A DNA stretch of 61,648 nt from contig JAJZUL010000016.1 in assembly GCA_021848545.1 (NCBI GenBank), forward strand, positions 1-61,648. Reading direction: 5' to 3'. Source of the stretch: Pseudomonadota bacterium. GTDB taxonomy: Bacteria > Pseudomonadota > Alphaproteobacteria > Rhodospirillales > Magnetospirillaceae. The notes beneath the pieces are model-generated. The model had not been told where the DNA came from. It ran no database searches and saw only the letters and a program-made list of their open reading frames with translations. How positions within the stretch are numbered: position 1 is the stretch's first letter; every line of letters starts with the position of its first letter. Position numbers and translations under genes: made by a program. Positions 42,550 to 51,090 of this stretch are shown piece after piece.

Positions 42550-42992
42550 GCGTGCTGCTGATCGGCATCGGCCATCGCTTTCGCCGCGATGACGGGGTCG
42601 GTCCTTTTGTCGCCGATCATGTGCGCGCCCGCGGACTTTCCGGAATTCGCGTGGAATGTCATCACGGCGAGGGCACCGGCCTGATGGCGCTGTGGCGGGG
42701 GGCGGAACGGGTGGTGGCGGTGGATGCCATGGCGTCGGGGGCGCCGCCGGGCACCGTTCGCGATTGGGACGTGGCGGCCGAAGCCGTGCCGGCGGCGCTG
42801 TTTCCCAAATCCAGCCACACCTTCGGTCTGGCGGAAGGGATCGCCATGGCGCGGCTGTTGGGCGGCTTGCCGCCGCATTTCACCGTGATCGGCGTCGAGG
42901 GACGCGATTTTTCCGCCGGAGAGGGATTGACGCCGGCGGTGGAGCGGGCGGCCGTCCAGGTCGCCGAGGATCTTTGCCGGCGCTTGCCATAA
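42546..42992 (+). CDS. Hydrogenase maturation protease family protein
   Basis: 148 aa. The start LLIGIGHRFRRDDGVGPFVAD and VVAVDAMASGAPPGTV match the HyaD/HycI endopeptidase family, with the nickel-sensing acidic residues in RRDDG and VDAM positions and SSHTFGLAE corresponding to the family His region. Such enzymes trim the C-terminus of NiFe hydrogenase large subunits. No hydrogenase genes are in the window. Translationally coupled to the HEVAH protein. Confidence 0.8.
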   Translation: MSVLLIGIGHRFRRDDGVGPFVADHVRARGLSGIRVECHHGEGTGLMALWRGAERVVAVDAMASGAPPGTVRDWDVAAEAVPAALFPKSSHTFGLAEGIAMARLLGGLPPHFTVIGVEGRDFSAGEGLTPAVERAAVQVAEDLCRRLP

Positions 42993-43047
42993 TACCGTCG
43001 CCGCCGACAAGCTCGTCGGAATCGATCAATCCACCCATGGTGTCGCC

Positions 43048-43278
43048 ATGACCAGAGAGCCCGAGCTGCATTCGGAAATCACCTGTCCCCATTGCGGTCA
43101 TCGCAAAATGGAGGAGATGCCGACCGATTCCTGCCAGTTCTTTTATGAATGCGAGGGGTGCGGCGCGCTGCTGCGCCCGAAACCGGGGGATTGCTGCGTC
43201 TTTTGTTCCTACGGGACGGTCCCCTGTCCGCCGATCCAGGCGCAACGCCGGGGCGACAAGTCCGGCTGCTGTTCGTAG
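43048..43278 (+). CDS. Cys-rich GDCCVFCSYG-type zinc-ribbon-like protein
   Basis: 76 aa. Two CxxC pairs (CPHCGH and CEGCG) form a likely zinc ribbon, followed by GDCCVFCSYGTVPCPP and a terminal GCCS; eleven Cys in all. This family is widespread and uncharacterised, often near metal-resistance genes. It follows the hydrogenase protease gene by 55 bp. Confidence 0.75.
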   Translation: MTREPELHSEITCPHCGHRKMEEMPTDSCQFFYECEGCGALLRPKPGDCCVFCSYGTVPCPPIQAQRRGDKSGCCS

Positions 43279-43286
43279 GCGGCGTC

Positions 43287-43430
43287 AGAGCCCGCCCCGA
43301 AAGTCGCCATGGCGGCCTGCAAATGGCGGTTTTCTGCGCTTCCGCTGCTCACGTACATAAAGTACGCTCCGCTGTGGTTCTCGAAAACCGCCATTTTCGG
43401 CTCACCCTGCCGACTTTCGGGTCGGGCTCT
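43287..43430. repeat. Nested palindrome repeat
   Basis: Outer arms 43287-43306 and 43411-43430 match at 19 of 20; inner arms 43321-43334 and 43383-43396 are perfect over 14 bp; at the centre GTAC-ATAAA-GTAC. It shares the GCAAATGGCGGTTT core and TGCGCTTCCGCT block with 39967-40188. Its right edge supplies the stop codon of the next minus-strand gene. Confidence 0.85.
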
Positions 43431-43693
43431 CAGGAATGGTGGGGAAAAATGGCGTCGTAGGCCAACGCCGCCATGGTCACCACCAGACAGACCACGCCGC
43501 CGTCGCTGCGCAACAGGCCCGCGGCGACCTGACCCCATGCGGTCGGCGGTGGTTGTAACGCGGGCAGACCCAGCGAAGCCAGGACCTCGCCGACGGTCAA
43601 GGCATTCCATATGCCGGACTGACTCCAATCCACAAATGGGATGCCCCACAGAACAAGTGTGGCGGCAAGGAATATCTGCCAGATGCGTATCAT
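43430..43693 (-). CDS. Small membrane protein of unknown function
   Basis: 87 aa from the ATG at 43693 (MIRIWQIFLAATLVLWG); an earlier ATG at 43726 is possible. Two hydrophobic segments (about 3-20 and 64-82). No family recognised. The TGA stop at 43430-43432 falls on the border of the nested palindrome repeat. Confidence 0.5.
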   Translation of the reverse strand: MIRIWQIFLAATLVLWGIPFVDWSQSGIWNALTVGEVLASLGLPALQPPPTAWGQVAAGLLRSDGGVVCLVVTMAALAYDAIFPHHS

Positions 43694-43891
43694 GCGTGTA
43701 CTGTAAACCAGTGGCGCGATTTCCACACCAAAATTATTACGTGGCGGTTTTGTATTGTTTTTCGATCAAATGAATTGGAAACAACGTAAATAACATATTT
43801 CATTTTAGGAAAATGGCCGGTGGATGGAATCGCGGCGCGGGACGGAAGGGCCGTGCGCCGCGCCGCGAAACCATTGCCGGCGAGGGTGGGA

Positions 43892-44338
43892 TCAGCCGGT
43901 GCTTTCGCTTTCCCCCAGGGCGCGGGCGAGGTCGCAAACCCGGCGCCGCAGGCGCGGATCGGCGATGCGGTAATAGGCTTTTACCAGCGACAGGGTTTCG
44001 GCCGTCGACAGATGTTCCGCCGACGAGGATGGGGGCGACGTCGCCGCTTCCACGGTGGGGCTCGGCGCGCGCGCCAGAAGATCGACGGGCATGTCCTCGA
44101 AAAAGAAGCTTTCGGGAACGCCCAGTACGGTGGCCATGTCATGCAGGCGGCTGGCGCTGACGCGGTTGATGCCGCGCTCGTATTTCTGTACTTGCTGAAA
44201 GGTCAGGCCCAGAGCCTCGGCCAGTTGAACCTGGGTCAGGCCGAGAAGACGACGACGTAAACGAACCCGCGCGCCCACATGGGCGTCCACGGGATTGCCG
44301 CTACGGGCGGCAACGGGGCGAGGAATCGGATTAGACAC
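43892..44338 (-). CDS. XRE-family transcriptional regulator
   Basis: 148 aa. The helix-turn-helix at about 22-75 (RRRLLGLTQVQLAEALGL and FQQVQKYERGINRVSASRL) is typical of alphaproteobacterial XRE regulators that sense quorum or stress signals; the C-terminal region ends with ADPRLRRRVCDLARAL, also seen in these. An 11-bp palindrome AATAGACTATT lies at 44441-44451 upstream and could be its own operator. Target genes unknown. Confidence 0.85.
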   Translation of the reverse strand: MSNPIPRPVAARSGNPVDAHVGARVRLRRRLLGLTQVQLAEALGLTFQQVQKYERGINRVSASRLHDMATVLGVPESFFFEDMPVDLLARAPSPTVEAATSPPSSSAEHLSTAETLSLVKAYYRIADPRLRRRVCDLARALGESESTG

Positions 44339-44440
44339 AGGTCCGGTCCTTTGAATGTTTCAGGGGGGCTGCGAACGCTTGCGGCTGGCGCGGACGCCAA
44401 AGTGCTTCGGTCGGACACTCTGTTCCAACCATGCCAGGAC

Positions 44441-44451
44441 AATAGACTATT
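44441..44451 (-). promoter_or_regulatory. Short palindrome upstream of the XRE gene
   Basis: AATAGACTATT is a perfect palindrome with an odd centre, 102 bp upstream of the XRE start and inside an AT-rich patch that likely contains the promoter. Autoregulation is a guess from position. Confidence 0.3.
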
Positions 44452-44590
44452 TCTAACTTATGGCGAAAGTATGTGCAACAAAAATGCCGTAGACGGATTT
44501 GTCCTGTCGGGATGGTTGCGTTAATCGCCACGCCCTCACCCGCCCGGCCGCCGCTGCTCCTTATTGTTGCCGCATGGTTAAGGAAGCGGA

Positions 44591-46240
44591 TCAGACATAG
44601 CCTTTCCCGCCCCACAGCAAGGATTGGTTGGGCAGCGGGAAAAAGCTGCGGACGTCGGTCGAGGGCTTGCCGAACAGATAGCCCTGGGCGAAATCGCAAC
44701 CGCAGTCGCGGACGAAGTCCAGGGTCTTGGGCGTATCGACCATTTCGGCGACCGTAAACACTTTGAGCCGTCGGCACAAATCGGTCAGGGACGACAGGAA
44801 GGCCCGCCCCTTGGGCGCTTTTTGCGCGTTCTTGACGGCGCTGCCATCCAGCTTGACCACGTCGACGTCGAGCACCGACAGATATTGAAAACTGGCGGCG
44901 CCGGCGCCGAAATCATCAAGGCAGACTTCGAATCCCCGCTTGCGGATGCCCTGGATGAAGTCGTCGGCGCCTTCCAGATCGGTCATCCGCGACGATTCGG
45001 TGACCTCGAAAATCAACCGGTTTTCCAGCCAGTCGTTGAGGTCGAGCAACCGGTTCAGTCCCTCGACATAGGCGGGTTGGCCGATGGAATAGCCCGATAC
45101 GTTGACCGCCGCCCGGAACGAGGCGTTGTTGCGCGGCTGGCGCGACAGCCATTCGATGACCTTGGCGGCCATGGTCAAATCGAATTGATGGATCAGTCCG
45201 GTTTCTTCGGCAAAGGTGATGACCTTGAAGGGCGATGCGTCCCTGTTGCCGTGAAACCGGCACAAAGCCTCGAAATGATGAATCTTGCCGTCGCGCAGGC
45301 CGACGATGGGGTGGAGGGCCACGTCGAAATGCCGATGGGTGACCAGGGAACGGAACGCCGATATCTGCGACACCGTCTGGTCGATCAGCGATGTCATGTT
45401 GCGCGACATTTCCTGCAGGGCGCCGCCGCCGGAATTCTGGACCGCCTGCAAAGTGTACATCAGGCCCTTCGTCAACGAATCCTCGTCGATCTCGCGGACG
45501 TCGCCGATCGTCATTTTGGCGCCGGTGACGGCAACTTCGTGGTTGGGCACCATGGTCGCCACCAGATCGGCGACCTCGCGTTCCAGCGCGCCGGTATCGT
45601 GGTCGGGTTCGGCGAGAAAACCGTATTTGCCGTCCGAAAGCGCGGCGGCGCTGTCCCCGTCGATGGAATTGGCCTTGATCAGGGCGCCGATGGCCGCCAT
45701 CAAGGTCTCGCTTTCGTCCGGGGGCAGGTTTTTGCAGATGCGTTCCAGCCCCGCGATGTCCACGACCGCGAGATCGGCGGTATTGCCTGATTCGGCCATT
45801 TCCCGCAGCCGGCTCGCCGCCAGTTCATGAAATTTCTCGCCGGCGTAAAGGCCGCTTTGATCGTCGTGGGGCCAGACGGTGTCGTCGCCCGGCATGCGCA
45901 GATCGCTGCGTATGGCCAAAAACAGGTGGCCGTTACTGCCCAAGGCGTGGCCGCACAGCCGCGCCGGAAGCCGGCGGCCGTCGGTGGACCGCAATTGAAC
46001 GTCCACCTCGTCGACCCGGCCATGGCGCCGGAGCAAGACGCCCACTTTTTCAATCAGGACCCGGTTGCCGGGTACGAATATGTCGGTAAGGGCGCGGCCC
46101 GTCAGGGAATCGGAATCGTAGCCCAGCAACGCCTTCACCGCGCCTTCGGCAAGGACGATCCGCCCATCCGCCGATTCAAGGATGATATCGGCCCACGAAA
46201 AAACGAAGGCGAGCGCTTGTTCGCGCGAAGGAAGCGCCAT
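44591..46240 (-). CDS. PAS-EAL c-di-GMP phosphodiesterase with degenerate middle domain
   Basis: 549 aa. An N-terminal PAS-like domain (about 1-115), a middle region that looks like a GGDEF fold without its signature, and a C-terminal EAL domain from about 295. The EAL catalytic set looks intact: FEAL, NVSG, FEVTES, DDFGAG, KLDG and AEMVDT. It should hydrolyse c-di-GMP. The only upstream region is the 450-bp spacer shared with a divergent Crp/Fnr gene. Confidence 0.87.
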   Translation of the reverse strand: MALPSREQALAFVFSWADIILESADGRIVLAEGAVKALLGYDSDSLTGRALTDIFVPGNRVLIEKVGVLLRRHGRVDEVDVQLRSTDGRRLPARLCGHALGSNGHLFLAIRSDLRMPGDDTVWPHDDQSGLYAGEKFHELAASRLREMAESGNTADLAVVDIAGLERICKNLPPDESETLMAAIGALIKANSIDGDSAAALSDGKYGFLAEPDHDTGALEREVADLVATMVPNHEVAVTGAKMTIGDVREIDEDSLTKGLMYTLQAVQNSGGGALQEMSRNMTSLIDQTVSQISAFRSLVTHRHFDVALHPIVGLRDGKIHHFEALCRFHGNRDASPFKVITFAEETGLIHQFDLTMAAKVIEWLSRQPRNNASFRAAVNVSGYSIGQPAYVEGLNRLLDLNDWLENRLIFEVTESSRMTDLEGADDFIQGIRKRGFEVCLDDFGAGAASFQYLSVLDVDVVKLDGSAVKNAQKAPKGRAFLSSLTDLCRRLKVFTVAEMVDTPKTLDFVRDCGCDFAQGYLFGKPSTDVRSFFPLPNQSLLWGGKGYV

Positions 46241-46690
46241 GATCGTGCCCCGTGCTGGCTATGATCGCAATGTGTGGGGGTTGAAAACATAAGCCCGGCG
46301 ATTCGGTCGCCGACGGGGTGTCGTCGCCGAGAGTCCGCGGAGAATCGCGGGACCCCCATCTCGCGACGACCGCTTTTCAGGACTTCCTGTCCCGGATATA
46401 TCCTGTATCGATTGTATGTATAAAAAAACATTTTCTGTAAAGACAAATAACAGGTTGACGCGTGGCGGATTTTGCAAGGTCACAACCCTTGGTGTGGCGC
46501 CTTTTTTGCACGTTGGCTTCGACTTTTCAGCCAATTTGTTGTAAAATTATTGATTGTATACCCACTATACGTTTGTATAGTGCGTTCGTATGAGGATCGA
46601 ATATATTGCGCACATTTGTATTTACTCCAATTTGGTGCGATCCGGGTATCTCCGTGATACGGCGGAGGAATCTGTTTTCGGGTCCCCATC
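46241..46690. other. Large divergent spacer between EAL and Crp/Fnr genes
   Basis: 450 bp without a convincing gene. It is much richer in A/T than the surroundings, especially 46400-46640. It contains the promoter-palindrome at 46554-46582. No repeat family of the window is seen here. Confidence 0.6.
46554..46582 (+). promoter_or_regulatory. Promoter with embedded palindrome upstream of the Crp/Fnr gene
   Basis: TTGTAT (46554-46559) and TATAGT (46576-46581) with a 16-bp spacer. The palindrome CACTATAC-GTTT-GTATAGTG (46563-46582), perfect over 8-bp arms, covers the spacer and the -10, a layout expected for a repressor site. It is 109 bp before the GTG start. Confidence 0.5.
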
Positions 46691-47437
46691 GTGGCGCCTG
46701 AGGACGTGGCGGATCCGGTCGGGGTGCGGCGGCGCATTCTGGGCCGCAATCCGTTGTTGGGCGCCTTGCCCGGCGAGGATCTGGACCGTCTGGCGATGGT
46801 GGCGCGGCTGCACGCCGTGGACCATTCGACCATGCTGTTTCGCAAGGGTGATCCCGGCGACGTCCTGTATCTCGTCGTCGATGGCGCGGTTCGGATCGGG
46901 ACGGTATCCGCCGACGGGCGCGAAACGGTGCTCAATCTGATCGGCCCCAACCAGATCTTCGGCGAGGTCGCCACCTTCGATGGCGGCGGCCGCATCGCCG
47001 ACGCCGTCACCATCGGGCCGGCCGCGTTGCTGTTGATGGAGCGTCGCGACGTGATCGCCGTGTTCGAGCGCAATCCGCAATGCTTCATGGCGCTGCTGGC
47101 CGCCTGCGCGGCCAGGGCGCGATGGATCAATGAATTGCTGGAAGACGCGCAGTTTCTGGAGTTGCCGGCCCGTCTGGCCAAGCGATTGCTGTGTCTGGCC
47201 GATACCTTCGGCAAAGACAATGGCGACGGGGTGTTGATCGACCTGCGGTTGTCTCAACAGGAGCTGGCCCACCATATGAACGTCAGCCGGGAAAGCGTCA
47301 ACAAGTTGCTGGTCGTCTGGCAGGACAGGGGGTGGGTCGGTCGCGATCGCGGCCTGCTGGTGTTGCGCGACCCGGGGGCGTTGACGCGTTTGCTTATCGA
47401 TGGCCGGTCGTGCCGGGGCGGGGCGGGCGGGCTGTAA
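46691..47437 (+). CDS. Crp/Fnr-family transcriptional regulator
   Basis: 248 aa from a GTG. The N-terminal cyclic-nucleotide-type effector domain is followed by a winged helix with LSQQELAHHMNVSRESVNKLL; the recognition helix SRESVNK keeps the Arg-Glu pair used by E. coli CRP to read TGTGA. No N-terminal Cys cluster, so not an Fe-S Fnr. A perfect TGTGA-N6-TCACA site lies 12 bp after its stop codon. Effector unknown. Confidence 0.85.
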   Translation: MAPEDVADPVGVRRRILGRNPLLGALPGEDLDRLAMVARLHAVDHSTMLFRKGDPGDVLYLVVDGAVRIGTVSADGRETVLNLIGPNQIFGEVATFDGGGRIADAVTIGPAALLLMERRDVIAVFERNPQCFMALLAACAARARWINELLEDAQFLELPARLAKRLLCLADTFGKDNGDGVLIDLRLSQQELAHHMNVSRESVNKLLVVWQDRGWVGRDRGLLVLRDPGALTRLLIDGRSCRGGAGGL

Positions 47438-47448
47438 TTTTCGCCGAT

Positions 47449-47464
47449 TGTGAGAGATCTCACA
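47449..47464 (+). promoter_or_regulatory. CRP-type site TGTGA-N6-TCACA
   Basis: TGTGA at 47449-47453 and TCACA at 47460-47464 with six bases between, an exact match to the CRP half-sites and spacing. It lies between the Crp/Fnr-family gene and the next gene (47559), 95 bp before its start. Confidence 0.5.
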
Positions 47465-47558
47465 TCGAACTGCCAAAGGGAACGGCATCATGTGTGCGTT
47501 TCGGCGAGGGGGCTGCGGCCGGAAAAGCGAGGTGACGGCTGGGATCGCGAGCGACGAA

Positions 47559-47933
47559 ATGAGCGACAACGTGGTGACGACTGACAACGTGGTGGTTTTC
47601 CCCGAAAAAAGCGGCGATGACGCCGGGGCCGTTCGAGGGACGAAATACGGGGACGAGCGTCCGTCCGACACCGAACATCAGGGCAAGGGTAATGGCCGCG
47701 GCAAGAAAGCCGGCCGCTTGCAGCAGGCTTTGACGGGGACCCGACCGGCCCATCTGGTGACGGCGCTGCACTATCTGGCGCGCGAAGCCGAAGAGGCCGG
47801 TTTCGTTCTCGCCGCCCATCTGGTCGCCACCGCCGCCCGATCGGTGCGTGAAGAGGCTGTCGCGCGGCAAATTCCATCCATTTCTCCGAAAACACCATCC
47901 CCGATCGATTCCTCCGGCGACGAGCCTGGGTGA
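47559..47933 (+). CDS. Conserved-looking small protein of unknown function
   Basis: 124 aa from the ATG at 47559; an ATG at 47490 in the same frame would give 147 aa. The N-terminal half is hydrophilic and probably disordered; the part around RPAHLVTALHYLAREAEEAG and FVLAAHLVATAARSVREEA looks helical and ordered. No family recognised. Its position just after the CRP-type site suggests regulation by the upstream Crp/Fnr protein. Confidence 0.5.
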   Translation: MSDNVVTTDNVVVFPEKSGDDAGAVRGTKYGDERPSDTEHQGKGNGRGKKAGRLQQALTGTRPAHLVTALHYLAREAEEAGFVLAAHLVATAARSVREEAVARQIPSISPKTPSPIDSSGDEPG

Positions 47934-47993
47934 CGGGCGGGCCGCCGGCGGTTATGGTGGCGTCGCCCGATCGGGGGCGGTTTGTCGGGGGCG

Positions 47994-48716
47994 ATGATGG
48001 CCGTGTCGCCTGTGGATTTCGCGCCGGGCTTTTCCGGCGGCTGCCGGGCGCATCCGGAACCGGGCGCCGTGGATGTGTGGTGGAGTGACGCCGAGCCCGA
48101 GGCGGCGCCGTCGGACGCCCCGCTCGACGACGAGGAGCGGCGCCGCGCCGACCGTTTTATCAACCCCCTTCACCGCCGCCGTTTCATTCAGGCCCATACG
48201 GTTTTGCGCCGGGTTCTTGCGGCCTATGGCGCCGGTGCGCCCGAATCCCTGGTTTTCGTTCGCGATGAGGACGGCAAGCCGCGTCTGACCGGCGCCGGTC
48301 CCCGCTTCAACCTGTCCCATTCCGGCGACGGGGTGGCGGTGGCGGTGGCGGATTTCGACGTCGGCGTCGATGTCGAGCAGGTCCGCCCGCTCGCCGACCG
48401 CGACCATCTGGTCGCCCGTTTCTTCTCACCCGCCGAAAATGCCGCCTATGAGGCCCTGTCCCCGGATCGCCGGCAGTTGGCCTTTTTCCGCCTATGGACC
48501 CGCAAGGAGGCTTATCTCAAGGCGCTGGGAACGGGATTGCGCGTTTCGCTGGACAGTTTTTCGGTCTCGAACGGCACGGAAGCGGAATTGATCGATCCGG
48601 CCGGGTCGGACTGGCGCCTGGCCGATCTCGATCTCGGCGCCGATTGGGCGGGCGCGGTGGCTGGAAACACCGCCGGGCCGCTTGCGGTCCGCGTCCTCCG
48701 CTACCGATCCGTTTGA
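47994..48716 (+). CDS. 4'-phosphopantetheinyl transferase (Sfp type)
   Basis: 240 aa from ATG 47994 (ATG 47997 is equally possible; GGGGGCG lies just upstream). The motifs FNLSHSGDGVAVAV, VGVDVEQVRP and FFRLWTRKEAYLKALG are the Mg-binding and CoA-binding signatures of Sfp/AcpT enzymes, which activate carrier proteins. The longer Sfp type is usually linked to secondary metabolism or broad carrier activation. Convergent with metC. Confidence 0.9.
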   Translation: MMAVSPVDFAPGFSGGCRAHPEPGAVDVWWSDAEPEAAPSDAPLDDEERRRADRFINPLHRRRFIQAHTVLRRVLAAYGAGAPESLVFVRDEDGKPRLTGAGPRFNLSHSGDGVAVAVADFDVGVDVEQVRPLADRDHLVARFFSPAENAAYEALSPDRRQLAFFRLWTRKEAYLKALGTGLRVSLDSFSVSNGTEAELIDPAGSDWRLADLDLGADWAGAVAGNTAGPLAVRVLRYRSV

Positions 48717-48720
48717 GCGG

Positions 48721-49881
48721 TCACCCGCCGCGCAGGCGCTGGAAGCCGTCTTTCAGATCGTCCAGAAGGTCCTCGGCCGCATCCAGTCCGGCATGGAAGC
48801 GCAGGCTCGGCCCTTCCGGCGTCCAGGCGCTGGCGGTGCGCTGGATGGAGCCGGTGGTGGGAATGACCAGACTTTCGAATCCGCCCCAGGAATAGCCCAG
48901 CTTGAAATGGCGGTAGCCGTCGAGCATGCGATCCACCGCCGCCTTTTCCGCCGGTTTCAGAACGACGCCGAACAGGCCGCAGGCGCCGGAGAAATCGCGC
49001 TTCCACAGGGCATGGCCGGGATCGGAGGGGAGCGGGGGATAGAGAACCCGGGCCACCTCGTCGCGCTCCTCCAGCCAGGTGGCCAGGGCCATCGCCGTTT
49101 CGGCGTGACGGGCCAGACGCAGGGATAGGGTGCGCAGGCCGCGCAGGCCCAGATATAATTCCTCGCTGCCCGGCGAATGGCCGACGGTCGCCACCGAGGA
49201 TTTGACGTGGTGCCACAAATCCTCGCGCACCGTGATGGCGCCGAGCATGGCGTCGGCGTGGCCGACCACGTATTTGGTGCAGGCCTGGATCGAGACGTCG
49301 ATTCCATGTTCGAAGGGCTGAAACGACAGCACGCCCCAGGTGTTGTCCATCAGCACCACGGCGCCGGCGGCGTGGGCGGCTTCCGCGATGGCCGGAACGT
49401 CCTGGATTTCGAAGGTCAGGGAGCCGGGGCTTTCAAGGAATACCACTTTGGTTTCCGGGCGGATCAGATCCTTGATTCCGGCGCCGATCAGCGGGTCGAA
49501 ATATTCGACGGCGACTCCGAAGCCGGCCAGCACCCGGTCGCAGAATTTGCGGGTGGGGAAATAGACCGTGTCCGACACCAGCAGGTGGTCGCCGGCCTTG
49601 AGAAAGGCTGTCAGCGCCCCGGTGATGGCGGCCAGACCCGACGAGGTGGCGATGGCCCGGCCGCCGCCTTCGAGTTCGGCCATGGCCTCTTCGAAGGCGA
49701 AGGTGGTCGGCGTGCCGAACCGGCCGTAGCGCACCCCCTCGAAGGGCTTATGGCCGCTGGCCTCCATTTCCGCCACCGAGGGGTGAAGGATGGTCGAAGC
49801 GCGATAGACGGGGGGATTGACGGCGCCATCGAACCGTTCGGGATGACGGCCGGCGTGAAGAAGACGGCTTTCCTTTTTCAT
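48721..49881 (-). CDS. metC: Cystathionine beta-lyase
   Basis: 386 aa from ATG 49881 (MKKESRLLHAGRH); ATG 49923 is possible but lacks a ribosome site. PLP lysine in QACTKYVVGHADAML, with YGRFGTPTTFAFEEAMAELEGG and NTWGVLSFQPFEHG typical of the MetC branch. Splits cystathionine to homocysteine for methionine synthesis. Assignment to MetC rather than MetB/MetZ rests on VVGHADAMLGA and the overall pattern. Confidence 0.87.
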   Translation of the reverse strand: MKKESRLLHAGRHPERFDGAVNPPVYRASTILHPSVAEMEASGHKPFEGVRYGRFGTPTTFAFEEAMAELEGGGRAIATSSGLAAITGALTAFLKAGDHLLVSDTVYFPTRKFCDRVLAGFGVAVEYFDPLIGAGIKDLIRPETKVVFLESPGSLTFEIQDVPAIAEAAHAAGAVVLMDNTWGVLSFQPFEHGIDVSIQACTKYVVGHADAMLGAITVREDLWHHVKSSVATVGHSPGSEELYLGLRGLRTLSLRLARHAETAMALATWLEERDEVARVLYPPLPSDPGHALWKRDFSGACGLFGVVLKPAEKAAVDRMLDGYRHFKLGYSWGGFESLVIPTTGSIQRTASAWTPEGPSLRFHAGLDAAEDLLDDLKDGFQRLRGG

Positions 49882-50034
49882 AACATCCGGCGGCACTGTG
49901 AAAGCAGGGGCCGATGGTGACATCGGGTCGGGGTCGAGGCCAGGGAAAAGCGTTGCAATGCCGGGGAAAGCGGCTAGAAGTCAGGAAGGGCTGCCGGAAC
50001 GAAACCTGCGGCACCGGCGAAAAGGAAGGTTCCC

Positions 50035-50505
50035 ATGCTCGATTACACCCTGCCGCTCGCCCTCCACGTCCTGGCCGCAATCATTTGGGTCGGCGGCATG
50101 TTTTTCGCCCATATGGCGGTGCGCCCATCGGTTCTCGCCCTGGCCCCGCCGGAACGCCTGCCGTTGATGCGGGCGATCATGGGGCGGTTCTTCGCCTGGG
50201 TGTGGGTGGCGATCATCACCCTGCTGGCCACGGGCTACGGCGTTCTGCTGCTGGGCTATCGCGGCGGGTTCGGCGGCGGCGGTCCCTATGTCGATGCCAT
50301 GCAGGGCATCGGCGGGGTGATGATGGCGCTGTTCCTGTATCTGTTCTTCGCGCCCTGGCAATCCTTCAAGAATGCGGTCGCCGCCGAAAACTTTCCCAAG
50401 GCCGCCGGCCATATGGCCCGCATCCGCTGGATCATCGGCGTCAATCTGGTGCTGGGCCTGATCACCGCCGCCATCGGCGCCATCGGCGCCTTCGTGGTCG
50501 GCTGA
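50035..50505 (+). CDS. CopD-like / DUF2269-type integral membrane protein
   Basis: 156 aa with four membrane segments. The start LALHVLAAIIWVGGMFFAHM and later histidines resemble the haem- or copper-binding helix of CopD-type proteins; MARIRWIIGVNLVLGLITAAIG ends the protein. Function unknown, perhaps metal or electron handling at the membrane. Convergent with an OsmC gene, with only 8 bp between them. Confidence 0.7.
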   Translation: MLDYTLPLALHVLAAIIWVGGMFFAHMAVRPSVLALAPPERLPLMRAIMGRFFAWVWVAIITLLATGYGVLLLGYRGGFGGGGPYVDAMQGIGGVMMALFLYLFFAPWQSFKNAVAAENFPKAAGHMARIRWIIGVNLVLGLITAAIGAIGAFVVG

Positions 50506-50513
50506 TCCGCGCC

Positions 50514-50969
50514 CTATTCACTCACCAGGGCGCTGGCCACCCGGATGGTGCCGGTCAGCGTCCGGTGGACCGGGCAGCGGTCGGCGATTTCCAGCAGGCG
50601 CCGGCGCTGCTCATCGTCGAGATCGCCCTCCAGCAGGATGTCGCGGGTGATCCTGTCCACCACCACGTCCTTGTCCGGGCAATCGGCGCAATCCTTGGCG
50701 TGGACCCGGTCGTGGCGCAGACGCACTTCGATCCGGTCGAGCTTCCATTGTTTGCGGGTGGCGTACATGCGCAGCGTCATCGAAGTGCATGTGCCCAGGG
50801 CGGCCAGCAGCAGCCGGTAGGGGTCCGGTCCCAGATCCTCGCCCCCGGCCGATAGCGGCTCGTCGGCCAGGAAATCATGGGTTTCGGTATGGACGATCTG
50901 CGCGTAGCCGCCGGCGGGGCTTTCGGTGACGACGACCGCGCCGTGGGGGACGGCGAACATATCGGACAT
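50514..50969 (-). CDS. OsmC-family peroxiredoxin-like protein
   Basis: 151 aa from the ATG at 50969 (MSDMFAVPHGAV); the frame upstream is not needed. The two redox Cys are in GTCTSMTLRM and DRCPVHRTL, as in OsmC/Ohr proteins that reduce organic hydroperoxides. An extra CADC pair (KDCADCPDK) suggests a metal site or disulfide. Divergent from the NUDIX gene. Confidence 0.88.
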   Translation of the reverse strand: MSDMFAVPHGAVVVTESPAGGYAQIVHTETHDFLADEPLSAGGEDLGPDPYRLLLAALGTCTSMTLRMYATRKQWKLDRIEVRLRHDRVHAKDCADCPDKDVVVDRITRDILLEGDLDDEQRRRLLEIADRCPVHRTLTGTIRVASALVSE

Positions 50970-51090
50970 GGCGGGCTCCGAAGGGGTGGAGGGGGATGCT
51001 TGATTCGTGATGCGGAAATTCGGCGTCGCGGTCCAGCGGTTTTTGCCGCTACCATCCGGCGCCCATCGGGTTTTGTGAGGGAGTCGAACA

